DNA from: an uncultured Collinsella sp.
Lineage (GTDB): Bacteria > Actinomycetota > Coriobacteriia > Coriobacteriales > Coriobacteriaceae
Direction of reading: 5' to 3'
Length of the DNA: 18,868 nt
Assembly (NCBI GenBank): GCA_902478875.1
Contig: CABSMZ010000016.1
Coordinates: forward strand, 1-18,868
Numbering within the stretch: the stretch's first letter is position 1; the number at the start of each line of letters is the position of its first letter. The translations under genes and the position numbers were made by a program. The notes under the pieces were generated by a model. It was not told the origin of the DNA, did not search any database, and was given only the letters and a program-made list of their open reading frames with translations. Positions 1 through 6,948 of this stretch are shown in pieces.

Positions 1-32
1 CGTCGGCAGCGTCAGATGTGTATAAGAGACAG
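1..32 (+). other. Nextera transposase adapter (artefact)
   Basis: These bases match the Illumina Nextera Read 1 adapter lacking its first T, and end with the 19-base Tn5 mosaic end at 14-32. They are not genomic. Read in frame with the following gene, the mosaic end encodes MCIRDR, which gives a false N-terminus to any protein called from position 16. Confidence 0.97.
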
Positions 33-1863
33 GCCCGAGCTTAACCTGACTGGTTATACCGCGGCTGATCTGTTCCATAACCGCACGCTGCTGCACGCCT
101 GCGAGGCGGCGCTGGTGCGCATCCTCGATGAAACGCGTGAGTTGCCGATCGTCTTTACTGTTGGCTTGCCCGTTGCGGTGACCGAAAACATCTACAATTG
201 CGCGGCCGTGTGCTGCGCGGGCGAGCTTTTGGGCCTTACGGCCAAAAAGTATCTGCCCAACTACGGTGAGTTCTACGAGCGCCGCTGGTTTGCTCCGGCG
301 CCCGCCGATCCCGTGTGGGTTGAATTTGCCGGTCAAGGTCCGGTGCCGCTTGGCTCGGGACTTGTCTACCGCTGTTGTGATGAGGGTGCCGAGGACCTAG
401 TGCTGGGCGTCGAGGTCTGTGAGGACCTGTGGGTGCCGGCGCCCCCTTCGACCGAGATGGCGCTTGCCGGTGCCACGGTGATCCTCAACCCGTCAGCCTC
501 GGACGAGATCATCGGCAAGGCAGATTACCGTCGCAGCCTCATCTCCAACCAGAGCGCACGCCTGTACTGCGCCTATGCCTACGCAGACGCGAGCGAGGGC
601 GAGTCCACGACCGACATGGTCTTTGCGGGCGAGAACCTTATCTACGAAAACGGCTCCAAGCTTGCCGCGACCAGGCTTCTCACCTGTGACATGGCCATCG
701 CCGACGTCGATCTTGACCGTCTGGTTGCCGAGCGCCGTCGCTCGACGACGTGGACACGCGCCGACGATGCGCCGGAGGCCACGACTGTTGAGTTTTCGTT
801 TGAGGGCGTGTTGGCCGAAGAGCCTGTCCTGCGCGATGCACTCGGCATCGACCGTGTCTTCCCCCGCGCACCCTTTGTTCCGGCCGACCATGGTGACCTG
901 GCCGAGCGTTGCGAGACCATCCTCGACCTGCAGACCGCGGGCCTCAAGACCCGTCTTGCCCATACGGGTACCAAGGCGGCTGTCATCGGTCTTTCAGGCG
1001 GTCTGGACTCCACGCTGGCGCTGCTTGTGACCGTGCGTGCCTTCGATGCGCTGGGGCTGCCGCGCACGGGTATCACGGCGGTTTCCATGCCTGGCTTTGG
1101 CACGACGCATCGCACTAAGTCGAATGCCGAGTCGCTCGCTCGCGACCTGGGCGTGAGCTTCCGCGAGGTTTCGATCCACGCGGCTGTGGAGCAGCACTTC
1201 AAGGACATTGAGCACGATCCGACCGTGCAGGACGTGACCTACGAGAACAGCCAGGCCCGCGAGCGTACGCAGATTCTGATGGATCTGGCCAACCAGGCTG
1301 GCGGTTTTGTCATCGGCACGGGCGACCTGTCGGAGCTGGCGCTCGGCTGGGCTACCTATAACGGCGACCACATGAGCATGTACGCCGTCAACGCGAGCGT
1401 GCCCAAGACGCTTGTGCGCCATCTGGTGCGCTATGCGGCCGATGTCTTTGGCGGGCGTATTGCCGAGGTCTTGCTCGATATCCTCGATACGCCGGTGTCC
1501 CCCGAGCTCCTGCCGCCCACGGGCGACGGCGAGATTGCGCAGAAGACTGAGGACCTGGTGGGCCCGTACGAGCTGCACGACTACTTCCTCTACTACCTGC
1601 TGCGTTTTGGCTTTGAGCCGGGCAAGATCTACCGCATGGCGCTCAAGAGCTTCGAGGGCGTCTACGACGTCAAGACCATTCACACGTGGCTACGCACGTT
1701 CTACCGTCGCTTCTTTGCCCAGCAGTTTAAGCGCAGCTGCCTGCCCGATGGCCCCAAGGTGGGCTCGGTCACGCTCAGCCCGCGCGGCGATTGGCGCATG
1801 CCGAGTGACGCCAGCTCGCGCCTGTGGCTCGCCCAGATTGACGCGCTCAATCCGATGGACTAA
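33..1863 (+). CDS. nadE: Glutamine-dependent NAD+ synthetase, 5'-truncated
   Basis: This is the C-terminal ~610 residues of the two-domain NAD+ synthetase, a cytosolic enzyme that amidates deamido-NAD+ using ATP and glutamine-derived ammonia. The N-terminal nitrilase-type glutaminase part is recognisable: KYLPNYGEFYE carries the catalytic-lysine region and EVCEDLW the nucleophile cysteine. The synthetase domain follows, with the ATP-pyrophosphatase P-loop GLSGGLDST near base 990 and GTGDLSELALGWATYNGDH near 1315. The true start and roughly the first 60-70 residues, including the first glutaminase motif, lie off the contig. The apparent ATG at 16 is inside the adapter, so the real coding sequence begins at base 33. 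The stop is TAA at 1861-1863, and a terminator-like hairpin follows at 1931. The family call is secure. Confidence 0.95.
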
Positions 1864-1900
1864 GGTTGCCAAATTGAACCAAAACAGCGGGTGCAAGCGT

Positions 1901-1906
1901 TACACT
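1901..1906 (+). promoter_or_regulatory. Possible -10 box for the aminotransferase
   Basis: TACACT follows GCGT and lies 80 bases before the ATG at 1981. No convincing -35 box sits 16-18 bases upstream; the nearest TTGAAC is 21 bases away. A terminator-like hairpin lies between this box and the gene. This is a weak call from sequence only. Confidence 0.3.
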
Positions 1907-1930
1907 TTTGCAATCTGATGGCCCGTATCG

Positions 1931-1961
1931 CGCGGCGCTCTTGTCGGAGCGCCGCGTTTTT
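1931..1961 (+). terminator. Intrinsic terminator after nadE (or leader attenuator)
   Basis: There is a perfect 10-bp GC-rich stem (1931-1940 with 1947-1956), a 6-base loop and a T5 run. It lies 67 bases past the nadE stop and only 20 bases before the aminotransferase ATG. It most simply terminates nadE, but if the -10-like box at 1901 is used it would sit inside the next gene's leader. Confidence 0.75.
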
Positions 1962-1980
1962 CATATCGAAAGGTGGCACC

Positions 1981-3144
1981 ATGCAGGCATCGCAGCGTCT
2001 CGACCGCTTTGGCGCGGAGGTCTTCGCCTCGCTCAACAACAAACTGCTTGCGCTGAAGGCTCAGGGCAAGACCATTTACAACATGAGCGTGGGCACGCCC
2101 GACTTTAAGCCGTACGACCACGTGGTCGAGGCGCTCACGCAAGCGGCCCAGGACCCCGAGATGTGGAAGTATGCCCTGCGCGACCTGCCCGAACTCAAGC
2201 AAGCCGTGTGCGATTACTATGAGCGCCGCTTTGGCGTTTCGGGCATTACGCCGTCTATGGTGCAGTCGTGCAACGGCACGCAGGAGGGCGTGGGCCATTT
2301 GGGCCTGGCCCTGCTCGATCCGGGTGACACCATTTTGGTTCCCGATCCGTGCTACCCGGTCTTTGAGGCGGGCGCCAAGATTGCCGATGCCAAGCTCGAG
2401 TACTATCCGTTGGTCGCCGAGCATAATTACCTGCCCTATGTGGCGGGCATCGATCCCGAGGTGGCCGATCGTGCCAAGTATATGATCGTGTCGTTGCCCG
2501 CCAACCCGGTCGGCTCGGTGGGCACGCCCGAGGTCTACGAGGAGATCATCGCTTTCGCCCGCGAGCACGACCTGCTCATCGTCCATGACAACGCGTACTC
2601 CGACATCGTGTTCGACGGCGAGCCGGGCGGAAGCTTCTTGCAGTATCCTGGTGCGCTTGAGGTGGGCGTGGAGTTCTTCTCGCTTTCCAAGTCGTTTAAC
2701 GTTACCGGTGCGCGTATCGGCTTTTTGGTCGGCCGCGAGGACGTGGTCTCTGCCTTTGCCAAGCTGCGCGGCCAGATCGACTTTGGTATGTTCTTCCCGA
2801 TCCAGAAGGCTGCTATCGCCTGCCTGAACGGTCCGCGCGATGAGGTCGAGGCGCAGCGTCTGAAGTACCAGGAGCGCCGCGATGCCCTGTGCGACGGTCT
2901 TGAGGGCTTGGGCTGGGAGCGTCCCAACGCGCATGGCTCTATGTTTGTGTGGGCCAAGCTTCCCGGTGGTCGCACCGATTCCATGGCGTTTTGCGAGGAG
3001 CTTATGGAGAAGGCCGGCGTTGTGGTGACGCCGGGCGCGAGCTTTGGTCCTTCGGGTGAGGGGCATGTGCGCATGGCGCTGGTCCTGCCGCCCGATCAGA
3101 TCGCTTTGGCTGTCGAGGCCATTCGCGAGGCGGGCCTGTATTAG
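1981..3144 (+). CDS. PLP class I/II aminotransferase, LL-diaminopimelate-type candidate
   Basis: This is a 387-residue cytosolic fold-type I aminotransferase. The PLP-binding lysine is K237 in SLSKSFNVTGARIGF. NPVGSVGTPEVY and HDNAYSDIVFDG carry the conserved cofactor Asn, Asp and Tyr, and the C-terminal GHVRMALVL supplies the Arg that binds the substrate carboxylate. The motif around K237 resembles LL-diaminopimelate aminotransferases and the PatA-like enzymes that use N-acetyl-amino-oxopimelate. DapH, DapB, DapA, LysA and a deacetylase are encoded 4-9 kb away, so a role in the diaminopimelate pathway is attractive, but the substrate is inference. A longer frame opens at 1891 but runs through the terminator hairpin. 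The ATG at 1981, preceded by AAAGGTGG, fits the family's usual N-terminus. The gene stands alone, between nadE and ldh. Confidence 0.85.
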   Translation: MQASQRLDRFGAEVFASLNNKLLALKAQGKTIYNMSVGTPDFKPYDHVVEALTQAAQDPEMWKYALRDLPELKQAVCDYYERRFGVSGITPSMVQSCNGTQEGVGHLGLALLDPGDTILVPDPCYPVFEAGAKIADAKLEYYPLVAEHNYLPYVAGIDPEVADRAKYMIVSLPANPVGSVGTPEVYEEIIAFAREHDLLIVHDNAYSDIVFDGEPGGSFLQYPGALEVGVEFFSLSKSFNVTGARIGFLVGREDVVSAFAKLRGQIDFGMFFPIQKAAIACLNGPRDEVEAQRLKYQERRDALCDGLEGLGWERPNAHGSMFVWAKLPGGRTDSMAFCEELMEKAGVVVTPGASFGPSGEGHVRMALVLPPDQIALAVEAIREAGLY

Positions 3145-3249
3145 AAAGCTATTCCGCTCGTCAATAGCTCGAAACCGATTTCGTGCAGTTATTTTACGAA
3201 TCCTGCAAACAATTTCGGTAAACGGTCGATTTTTGGCTGCGAATAGGAG

Positions 3250-3255
3250 CATAAT
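3250..3255 (+). promoter_or_regulatory. Possible -10 box for ldh
   Basis: CATAAT lies about 90 bases before the ldh start, in an AT-richer stretch of the 200-base gap between the aminotransferase and ldh. The best -35 match 18 bases upstream (TCGATT) is poor. Confidence 0.3.
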
Positions 3256-3287
3256 CAAAGTCCCGATTGGATGTATTGGGATTACGG

Positions 3288-3321
3288 CAAGCCGCTCGGG
3301 TCGTTCCCGGGCGGCTTGTTT
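3288..3321 (+). terminator. Terminator-like hairpin in the ldh leader
   Basis: A 13-bp stem (3288-3300 with 3306-3318, one G-U pair) has a 5-base loop and is followed by TTTG. It lies between the possible -10 at 3250 and the ldh ATG at 3345. It may terminate the aminotransferase transcript or attenuate ldh. The T-run is short. The rest of the gap (3145-3250) holds only a weak 7-bp inverted repeat (3147-3153 with 3163-3169). Confidence 0.5.
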
Positions 3322-3344
3322 GTGGAGAGAGATGGGAGTTTCTA

Positions 3345-4295
3345 ATGGTTAACGAGAAGAAGGTCGCTATTGTCGGCTGCGGTTTCGTTGGTTCGTCTTC
3401 GGCGTTCGCGCTGATGCAGAGTGGTCTGTTCTCCGAGATGGTCCTCATCGACGTGGACAAGAACCGCGCCGAGGGTGAGGCCCTGGATATCGCGCACGGC
3501 ATGACGTTTGCCGAGCCGATGAAGATCTACGCCGGCGATTATTCCGATGTCGCCGACGCCGCCATGATCGTCGTCACCGCTGGCGCTGCCCAGAAGCCCG
3601 GTGAGACTCGCCTGGACCTGGTCAACAAGAACGTCAACATCTTTAAGTCCATCATTCCCGAAATTAAGAAGTCTGGCTTCGACGGCATTCTGCTCATTGT
3701 CTCCAACCCGGTCGATGTTCTGACCTATGCCGCCATCAAGATGTCCGGCCTGCCCGAGGGCCATGTCATCGGCTCCGGCACCGTGCTCGACACTGGCCGT
3801 CTGCAGCAGATGCTTGGTGCCCACGTCGAGGTTGACCCGCGCGATGTCCAGGCCTATGTCATGGGTGAGCACGGCGACTCTGAGTTTGTCGCTTGGTCCA
3901 GCGCCCAGGTTGCCGGCGTGCCGCTGAACACTTTCTGCGAGCTTCACGGTCATCTGGAGCATGAGGCTGCCGAGAAGCGCATCGCCGAGGACGTCAAGAA
4001 CTCCGCCTACACCATCATCGAGAAGAAGCACGCCACCTACTATGGCGTCGCCATGGCCGTCAAGCGCATCTGCACCGCCGTCATGCGCGATGAGCAGACC
4101 GTTCTGCCCGTCTCCTCGCTCATGGTGGGCGAGTATGGCCTGTCCGATCTTGCCATCTCCATGCCGACGGTCGTTGGCCGCGACGGCGTCGTCTGTCGCG
4201 TCCCCGTGCCGCTGAACGATGACGAGCAGCATGAGCTCACCGCCTCCGCCAAGGCCCTCAAGGACATCATCGACAGCGTCGACTTCTCCTGCTAA
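3345..4295 (+). CDS. ldh: L-lactate dehydrogenase
   Basis: This 316-residue NAD-dependent L-lactate dehydrogenase reduces pyruvate to lactate and regenerates NAD+ in fermentation. The Rossmann motif is GCGFVGSS and the NADH-binding acidic residue is in LIDVDKN. QKPGETR has Gln at the specificity position where malate dehydrogenases have Arg. SNPVDVLTY and GSGTVLDTGR provide the substrate Arg171 (conventional numbering), and GEHGDSE carries catalytic His195 (H176 here). The two residues that bind the activator fructose-1,6-bisphosphate in allosteric enzymes, Arg173 and His188, are both Gln (LDTGRLQ and DVQAY), so a non-allosteric enzyme is predicted. The start is the ATG at 3345 behind GATGGGAG; the longer frame from 3267 passes through the leader hairpin. 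Codons end strongly in C, which suggests high expression. A strong terminator follows. Confidence 0.93.
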   Translation: MVNEKKVAIVGCGFVGSSSAFALMQSGLFSEMVLIDVDKNRAEGEALDIAHGMTFAEPMKIYAGDYSDVADAAMIVVTAGAAQKPGETRLDLVNKNVNIFKSIIPEIKKSGFDGILLIVSNPVDVLTYAAIKMSGLPEGHVIGSGTVLDTGRLQQMLGAHVEVDPRDVQAYVMGEHGDSEFVAWSSAQVAGVPLNTFCELHGHLEHEAAEKRIAEDVKNSAYTIIEKKHATYYGVAMAVKRICTAVMRDEQTVLPVSSLMVGEYGLSDLAISMPTVVGRDGVVCRVPVPLNDDEQHELTASAKALKDIIDSVDFSC

Positions 4296-4328
4296 ATCAA
4301 GCTCGCTAGAGCGAAAAGCTACAATGAA

Positions 4329-4362
4329 GGCGTCCGGGTCCACACGGCCCGGGCGCCTTTTT
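4329..4362 (+). terminator. Intrinsic terminator after ldh
   Basis: A 12-bp GC-rich stem (4329-4340 with 4346-4357, two G-U pairs) has a 5-base loop and a T5 run at 4358-4362. It lies 33 bases past the ldh stop. A TACAAT box sits just upstream at 4320-4325 and may be fortuitous. Confidence 0.85.
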
Positions 4363-4392
4363 GGTGCAAAGTAACCTGACCCCAATGCACCA
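4362..4392. repeat. Palindromic repeat, copy 1
   Basis: TGGTGCA (4362-4368) and TGCACCA (4386-4392) form an inverted repeat around a 17-base spacer, AAGTAACCTGACCCCAA. A near-identical element with the same spacer length lies at 5592-5626 on the other side of the DUF2974 gene, in the same orientation. It looks like a REP- or MITE-type interspersed palindrome. No transposase is nearby. Confidence 0.7.
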
Positions 4393-4417
4393 TAGTTGCC
4401 CCAATGCACCATAGTTG
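4380..4417 (+). repeat. Perfect 19-base tandem duplication
   Basis: CCCCAATGCACCATAGTTG occurs twice head-to-tail (4380-4398 and 4399-4417). The first copy contains the right arm of the palindromic repeat. The duplication ends 11 bases before the ATG of the DUF2974 gene, so it lies in that gene's leader. Confidence 0.9.
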
Positions 4418-4428
4418 ATGGGAGGGCC

Positions 4429-5589
4429 ATGTCGGATTCGCCTAATTTTTTAACCTATGCCCAGACGGCGTTTGATCCGTTTGAGGAGAGGCCGTTCTGC
4501 GCGGTGGATAGCCTCGTCTTTGCGTGGTTGTCCTATTTGCGTTTGCCGGGTGATATGGCGGAGCTGACGAACTGGCAGGGCCTAGACGTACGCGAGCTGC
4601 TGCGTGCCGAGTGCTACCGGGACATGATTGACGACTTGTGGGACCCGGAGGGGAGCAAGGCCTTGCTGGAGGCCGTGGCAGCAAGTCCTCGCTACCGTGG
4701 CGTGCACGTTTGCGGCTATCGTGCCGTGAGCGATGTGGTGGCGACAGAGCAGTTTGCAGCCATGGCGTTCCGGTTTCCGGCGGGGTTTAGCTATCTTTCC
4801 TTCCGGGGGACCGACAGCACGATTGTGGGCTGGAAAGAGGACTTTAACATGGCGTTCCGGTATCCTGTGCCGGCCCAGGAATCCGCGGCGCGTTATGTGG
4901 ACGAGGCGGCGGATGCGATTGACGGGCCGCTTTTGTGCGGAGGTCATTCCAAGGGTGGAAACCTTGCGGTGTACGGTGCGACGATGTGCTCCGATGTCGC
5001 CCGTGAGCGAATCGAACGGGTGTATTCCCATGATGGTCCGGGCTTCGTCGAGGAGTTTCTGAACGGCAACGCCTTTGCCGATCTTTCCGGTCGAATCGAC
5101 AAGACGCTACCTCGGTCGTCGATCTTTGGCATGATGTTTGAGACGCAGGAGGACTATGCCATCGTTGAGAGCACCGAGTTCAGCCTGCTGCAGCACAATC
5201 CCTTTAGCTGGGTGGTTGATGGTCGCGACTTCGTGTACTGTGAGCGCCTGTCCGCCGGTGCTCGATACGTTGATGGCTCCATTCGCGAGATGCTGCTTGC
5301 AGTGGGGCCTGCCGAGCGCGAGCGTTTTGTAGATGCATTGTTCTCCGTGTTTGAGGCTACGGGTGCTGAGCGGTTTGCGGATATCGCTGGGAATCTGCGC
5401 GAGAGCCTGCCCGTGATGCTCCAGACTGCGCAAGGTTTCGACAAGGATACACGACGCTTTGTCTCGCAGACCATCGTGGCAATCCTTAAGTGCGCACTGC
5501 TGCCCAAACGACCCCAGATCGACATGTCCGCTGCCGGTAAGAGTCTGGCAGAACAGCTCGAGGCTTGGCAGTCCGAGCTCCTGCGCTAG
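4429..5589 (+). CDS. Mbeg1-like (DUF2974) alpha/beta-hydrolase family protein
   Basis: This 386-residue protein has features of the DUF2974/Mbeg1-like group of lipase-fold proteins. FRGTDST (125-131) is the usual strand-turn before the oxyanion region, GGHSKGGNLA holds the nucleophile elbow with Ser174, and YSHDGPGF follows as in relatives. No signal peptide or membrane helix is visible, so it is probably cytosolic. Its substrate is unknown. Start choice: ATG at 4429 just behind GGGAGG, where the protein begins SDSPNFLTYAQ; the longer frame from 4396 lies in the repeat. Codon use is looser than in ldh, with more TTG, CGG and GGG, and the gene is bracketed by palindromic repeats, so movement as a cassette is possible but unproven. 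The family call is fairly sure; the function is not. Confidence 0.8.
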   Translation: MSDSPNFLTYAQTAFDPFEERPFCAVDSLVFAWLSYLRLPGDMAELTNWQGLDVRELLRAECYRDMIDDLWDPEGSKALLEAVAASPRYRGVHVCGYRAVSDVVATEQFAAMAFRFPAGFSYLSFRGTDSTIVGWKEDFNMAFRYPVPAQESAARYVDEAADAIDGPLLCGGHSKGGNLAVYGATMCSDVARERIERVYSHDGPGFVEEFLNGNAFADLSGRIDKTLPRSSIFGMMFETQEDYAIVESTEFSLLQHNPFSWVVDGRDFVYCERLSAGARYVDGSIREMLLAVGPAERERFVDALFSVFEATGAERFADIAGNLRESLPVMLQTAQGFDKDTRRFVSQTIVAILKCALLPKRPQIDMSAAGKSLAEQLEAWQSELLR

Positions 5590-5591
5590 CC

Positions 5592-5626
5592 ATTGGTGCA
5601 AAGCAACCTGTCCCAGATGCACCAAT
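5592..5626. repeat. Palindromic repeat, copy 2
   Basis: ATTGGTGCA (5592-5600) and TGCACCAAT (5618-5626) are perfect 9-bp arms around the 17-base spacer AAGCAACCTGTCCCAGA, which matches copy 1 at 13 of 17 positions. It begins 2 bases after the DUF2974 stop codon. No T-run follows, so it is not a classical terminator. Confidence 0.72.
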
Positions 5627-5656
5627 CTTCGATGCGCTCGGGGAGGGCTCGACCGC

Positions 5657-5662
5657 TATACT
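5657..5662 (+). promoter_or_regulatory. Possible -10 box for the nucleoid-associated protein gene
   Basis: TATACT in the context CCGCTATACTGG lies 38 bases before the ATG at 5701. No good -35 is visible. An ATG 5 bases downstream (5668) opens a 5-codon frame that ends at 5685, so a leaderless mini-ORF upstream of the gene is possible. Confidence 0.45.
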
Positions 5663-5700
5663 GGTTCATGCCGAAATCGATCTAGAACGGAATGCCGTAT

Positions 5701-6705
5701 ATGAAAATCAATCACGCGATTCTGCATATCCTGGACTTTGACTCTGCCGTCAACGTCATGAGCCAGCGCGAGCTCGATATCGAGAGTCGTACCGTGCGCA
5801 ACTTCGTGACCACGCATCTGCGCCGCGCACGTACCTCGGCCGACAATAAACGCGCCACGTTTGCCGAGAACTCTGCGTTTGGCGGCGAGCTCAAGGGCTA
5901 TTTCTTTGGCGAGCGCGAGTTCGTGGACCTGTCGCAGCAGATTGCAGAGTTTATCTCCTCCGAGCTCACCAAAGCCGAGAAAGCCGAGTCCACCGACGTG
6001 CTCGTGGCCGATTTTGACGACGATGAGGATGCCCGCTGGTTTGCCGTGATGCTGCTGGGCTCCAAGCAGGCTTTTATGCACGAAGTGGGCCGCGAGGAGG
6101 GAGAGGTGCGCAACGACATCGCGCGCCACTACGCCATTCTGCCGAACCCCTCGCAAAAGGTGCCGAGCTATGCCATCGTGCGCGCGAGTACCATGGAGAT
6201 CGGCTACGTGGACAAGAAGCGCAAGATTGCCGGCGAGGACCGTATGCTCATTCCCGACGGTCTGCTGCAGTGCGACACGGGCGTATCGGGCAAGGAGGTC
6301 ATCGACACCGTGACGCGTGTGGTCGAGGAAGTCGCCGAGGAGCACGGTGCCAATACGGCCGTAGCGCTCGCTAAGGTTAAGGCTGCCGTTGCCGAGAAGG
6401 TCGAGGATGACGAGGAGCTTCCGCCTTGGGATATCGTCGATGAGGTCTTTGAGGACGAACCGGTCATCAAGGAGAGCGTACGTGCGGCGCTGACCGAAGA
6501 GAAGGTGCCCGAGCGTGTGCCCGTGGAGCGCAAGCAGGTCGAGCGTGCGGCCGTGCGCAACCACAAGATTCGTACCGACACGGGTATTGAGATCAGCTTC
6601 CCGGCCGAGATGGGCTCGAACTCCGAGTACATCGAGTTCGTCAACGAACCCAACGGCCTCATCTCCATCGAGCTCAAAAACATCGGCAGCATCGAGAATC
6701 GATAA
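5701..6705 (+). CDS. Nucleoid-associated protein, NdpA/YejK family
   Basis: This 334-residue protein resembles the 37-kDa nucleoid-associated protein family (NA37, PF04245). The N-terminus, MKINHAILHILDFDS, is the typical opening, and ARWFAVMLLGSKQAFMHEVG and the C-terminal half fit the family. Members associate with DNA in the nucleoid; their exact job is unclear. The middle (about 225-290) is rich in Glu, Lys and Val and highly charged. An in-frame ATG at 5692 would add three residues; I prefer 5701 because it matches the family start. The Shine-Dalgarno is weak for either. The gene is alone on its strand, convergent with dapH and separated from it by a bidirectional terminator. Confidence 0.85.
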   Translation: MKINHAILHILDFDSAVNVMSQRELDIESRTVRNFVTTHLRRARTSADNKRATFAENSAFGGELKGYFFGEREFVDLSQQIAEFISSELTKAEKAESTDVLVADFDDDEDARWFAVMLLGSKQAFMHEVGREEGEVRNDIARHYAILPNPSQKVPSYAIVRASTMEIGYVDKKRKIAGEDRMLIPDGLLQCDTGVSGKEVIDTVTRVVEEVAEEHGANTAVALAKVKAAVAEKVEDDEELPPWDIVDEVFEDEPVIKESVRAALTEEKVPERVPVERKQVERAAVRNHKIRTDTGIEISFPAEMGSNSEYIEFVNEPNGLISIELKNIGSIENR

Positions 6706-6730
6706 ACTGCGCCTGGACGCTGCAAAAAAC

Positions 6731-6765
6731 AAAGGCCGAAGCTCCGATGGTGCTTCGGCCTTTTT
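6731..6765. terminator. Bidirectional intrinsic terminator
   Basis: A 12-bp perfect stem (6731-6742 with 6752-6763) has a 9-base loop. The plus strand continues in T's to 6765, and the A-rich left flank (AAAAAAC at 6724-6730) gives a T-rich tail on the minus strand. It lies between the convergent nucleoid-protein gene and dapH and can serve both. Confidence 0.88.
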
Positions 6766-6845
6766 GCATGGGATTGAATTGCGCCGCAGGCTGAGCATAC
6801 GTCAGCGAAAACGCCCCTAGGCGAGCAAGGTGACGTGAAAGAGGA

Positions 6846-6870
6846 GGGCATTGACCTTCTGGTCATGCCC
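6846..6870. other. Hairpin in the convergent intergenic region
   Basis: GGGCA and TGACC (6846-6850 and 6852-6856) pair with GGTCA and TGCCC (6861-6870), a 10-bp stem with one bulged T and a TTCT loop. There is no T-run. The 243-base gap between 6705 and 6949 otherwise contains only the two flanking hairpins and no credible gene. Confidence 0.5.
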
Positions 6871-6919
6871 GACGATTGAACGTCAGATTGCCGCTCTGGG
6901 GCGTTTGCAGCGTCGAGCT

Positions 6920-6947
6920 GTTGCGCGGGTTGGTAAACCCGCGCAAC
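6920..6947 (-). terminator. Perfect 12-bp hairpin directly after the dapH stop
   Basis: GTTGCGCGGGTT (6920-6931) pairs perfectly with AACCCGCGCAAC (6936-6947) around GGTA. On the minus strand it begins 1 base after the dapH TAG. No T-run follows, so it is a weak intrinsic terminator at best. It may act as a 3'-end stabiliser, with real termination at 6763-6731. Confidence 0.5.
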
Positions 6948-6948
6948 C

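Noticed and set aside
1900..3258. 452-codon minus-strand frame opposite the aminotransferase
   Set aside because: Antisense shadow, rich in His/Arg/Ala/Leu with no motif, and it crosses the terminator at 1931.
3345..4295. Malate dehydrogenase
   Set aside because: The specificity residue is Gln (QKPGETR), not Arg, and the overall motifs are of L-lactate dehydrogenase.
5656..6798. 380-codon minus-strand frame opposite the nucleoid protein
   Set aside because: No homology or start signal, and it runs through the bidirectional terminator.
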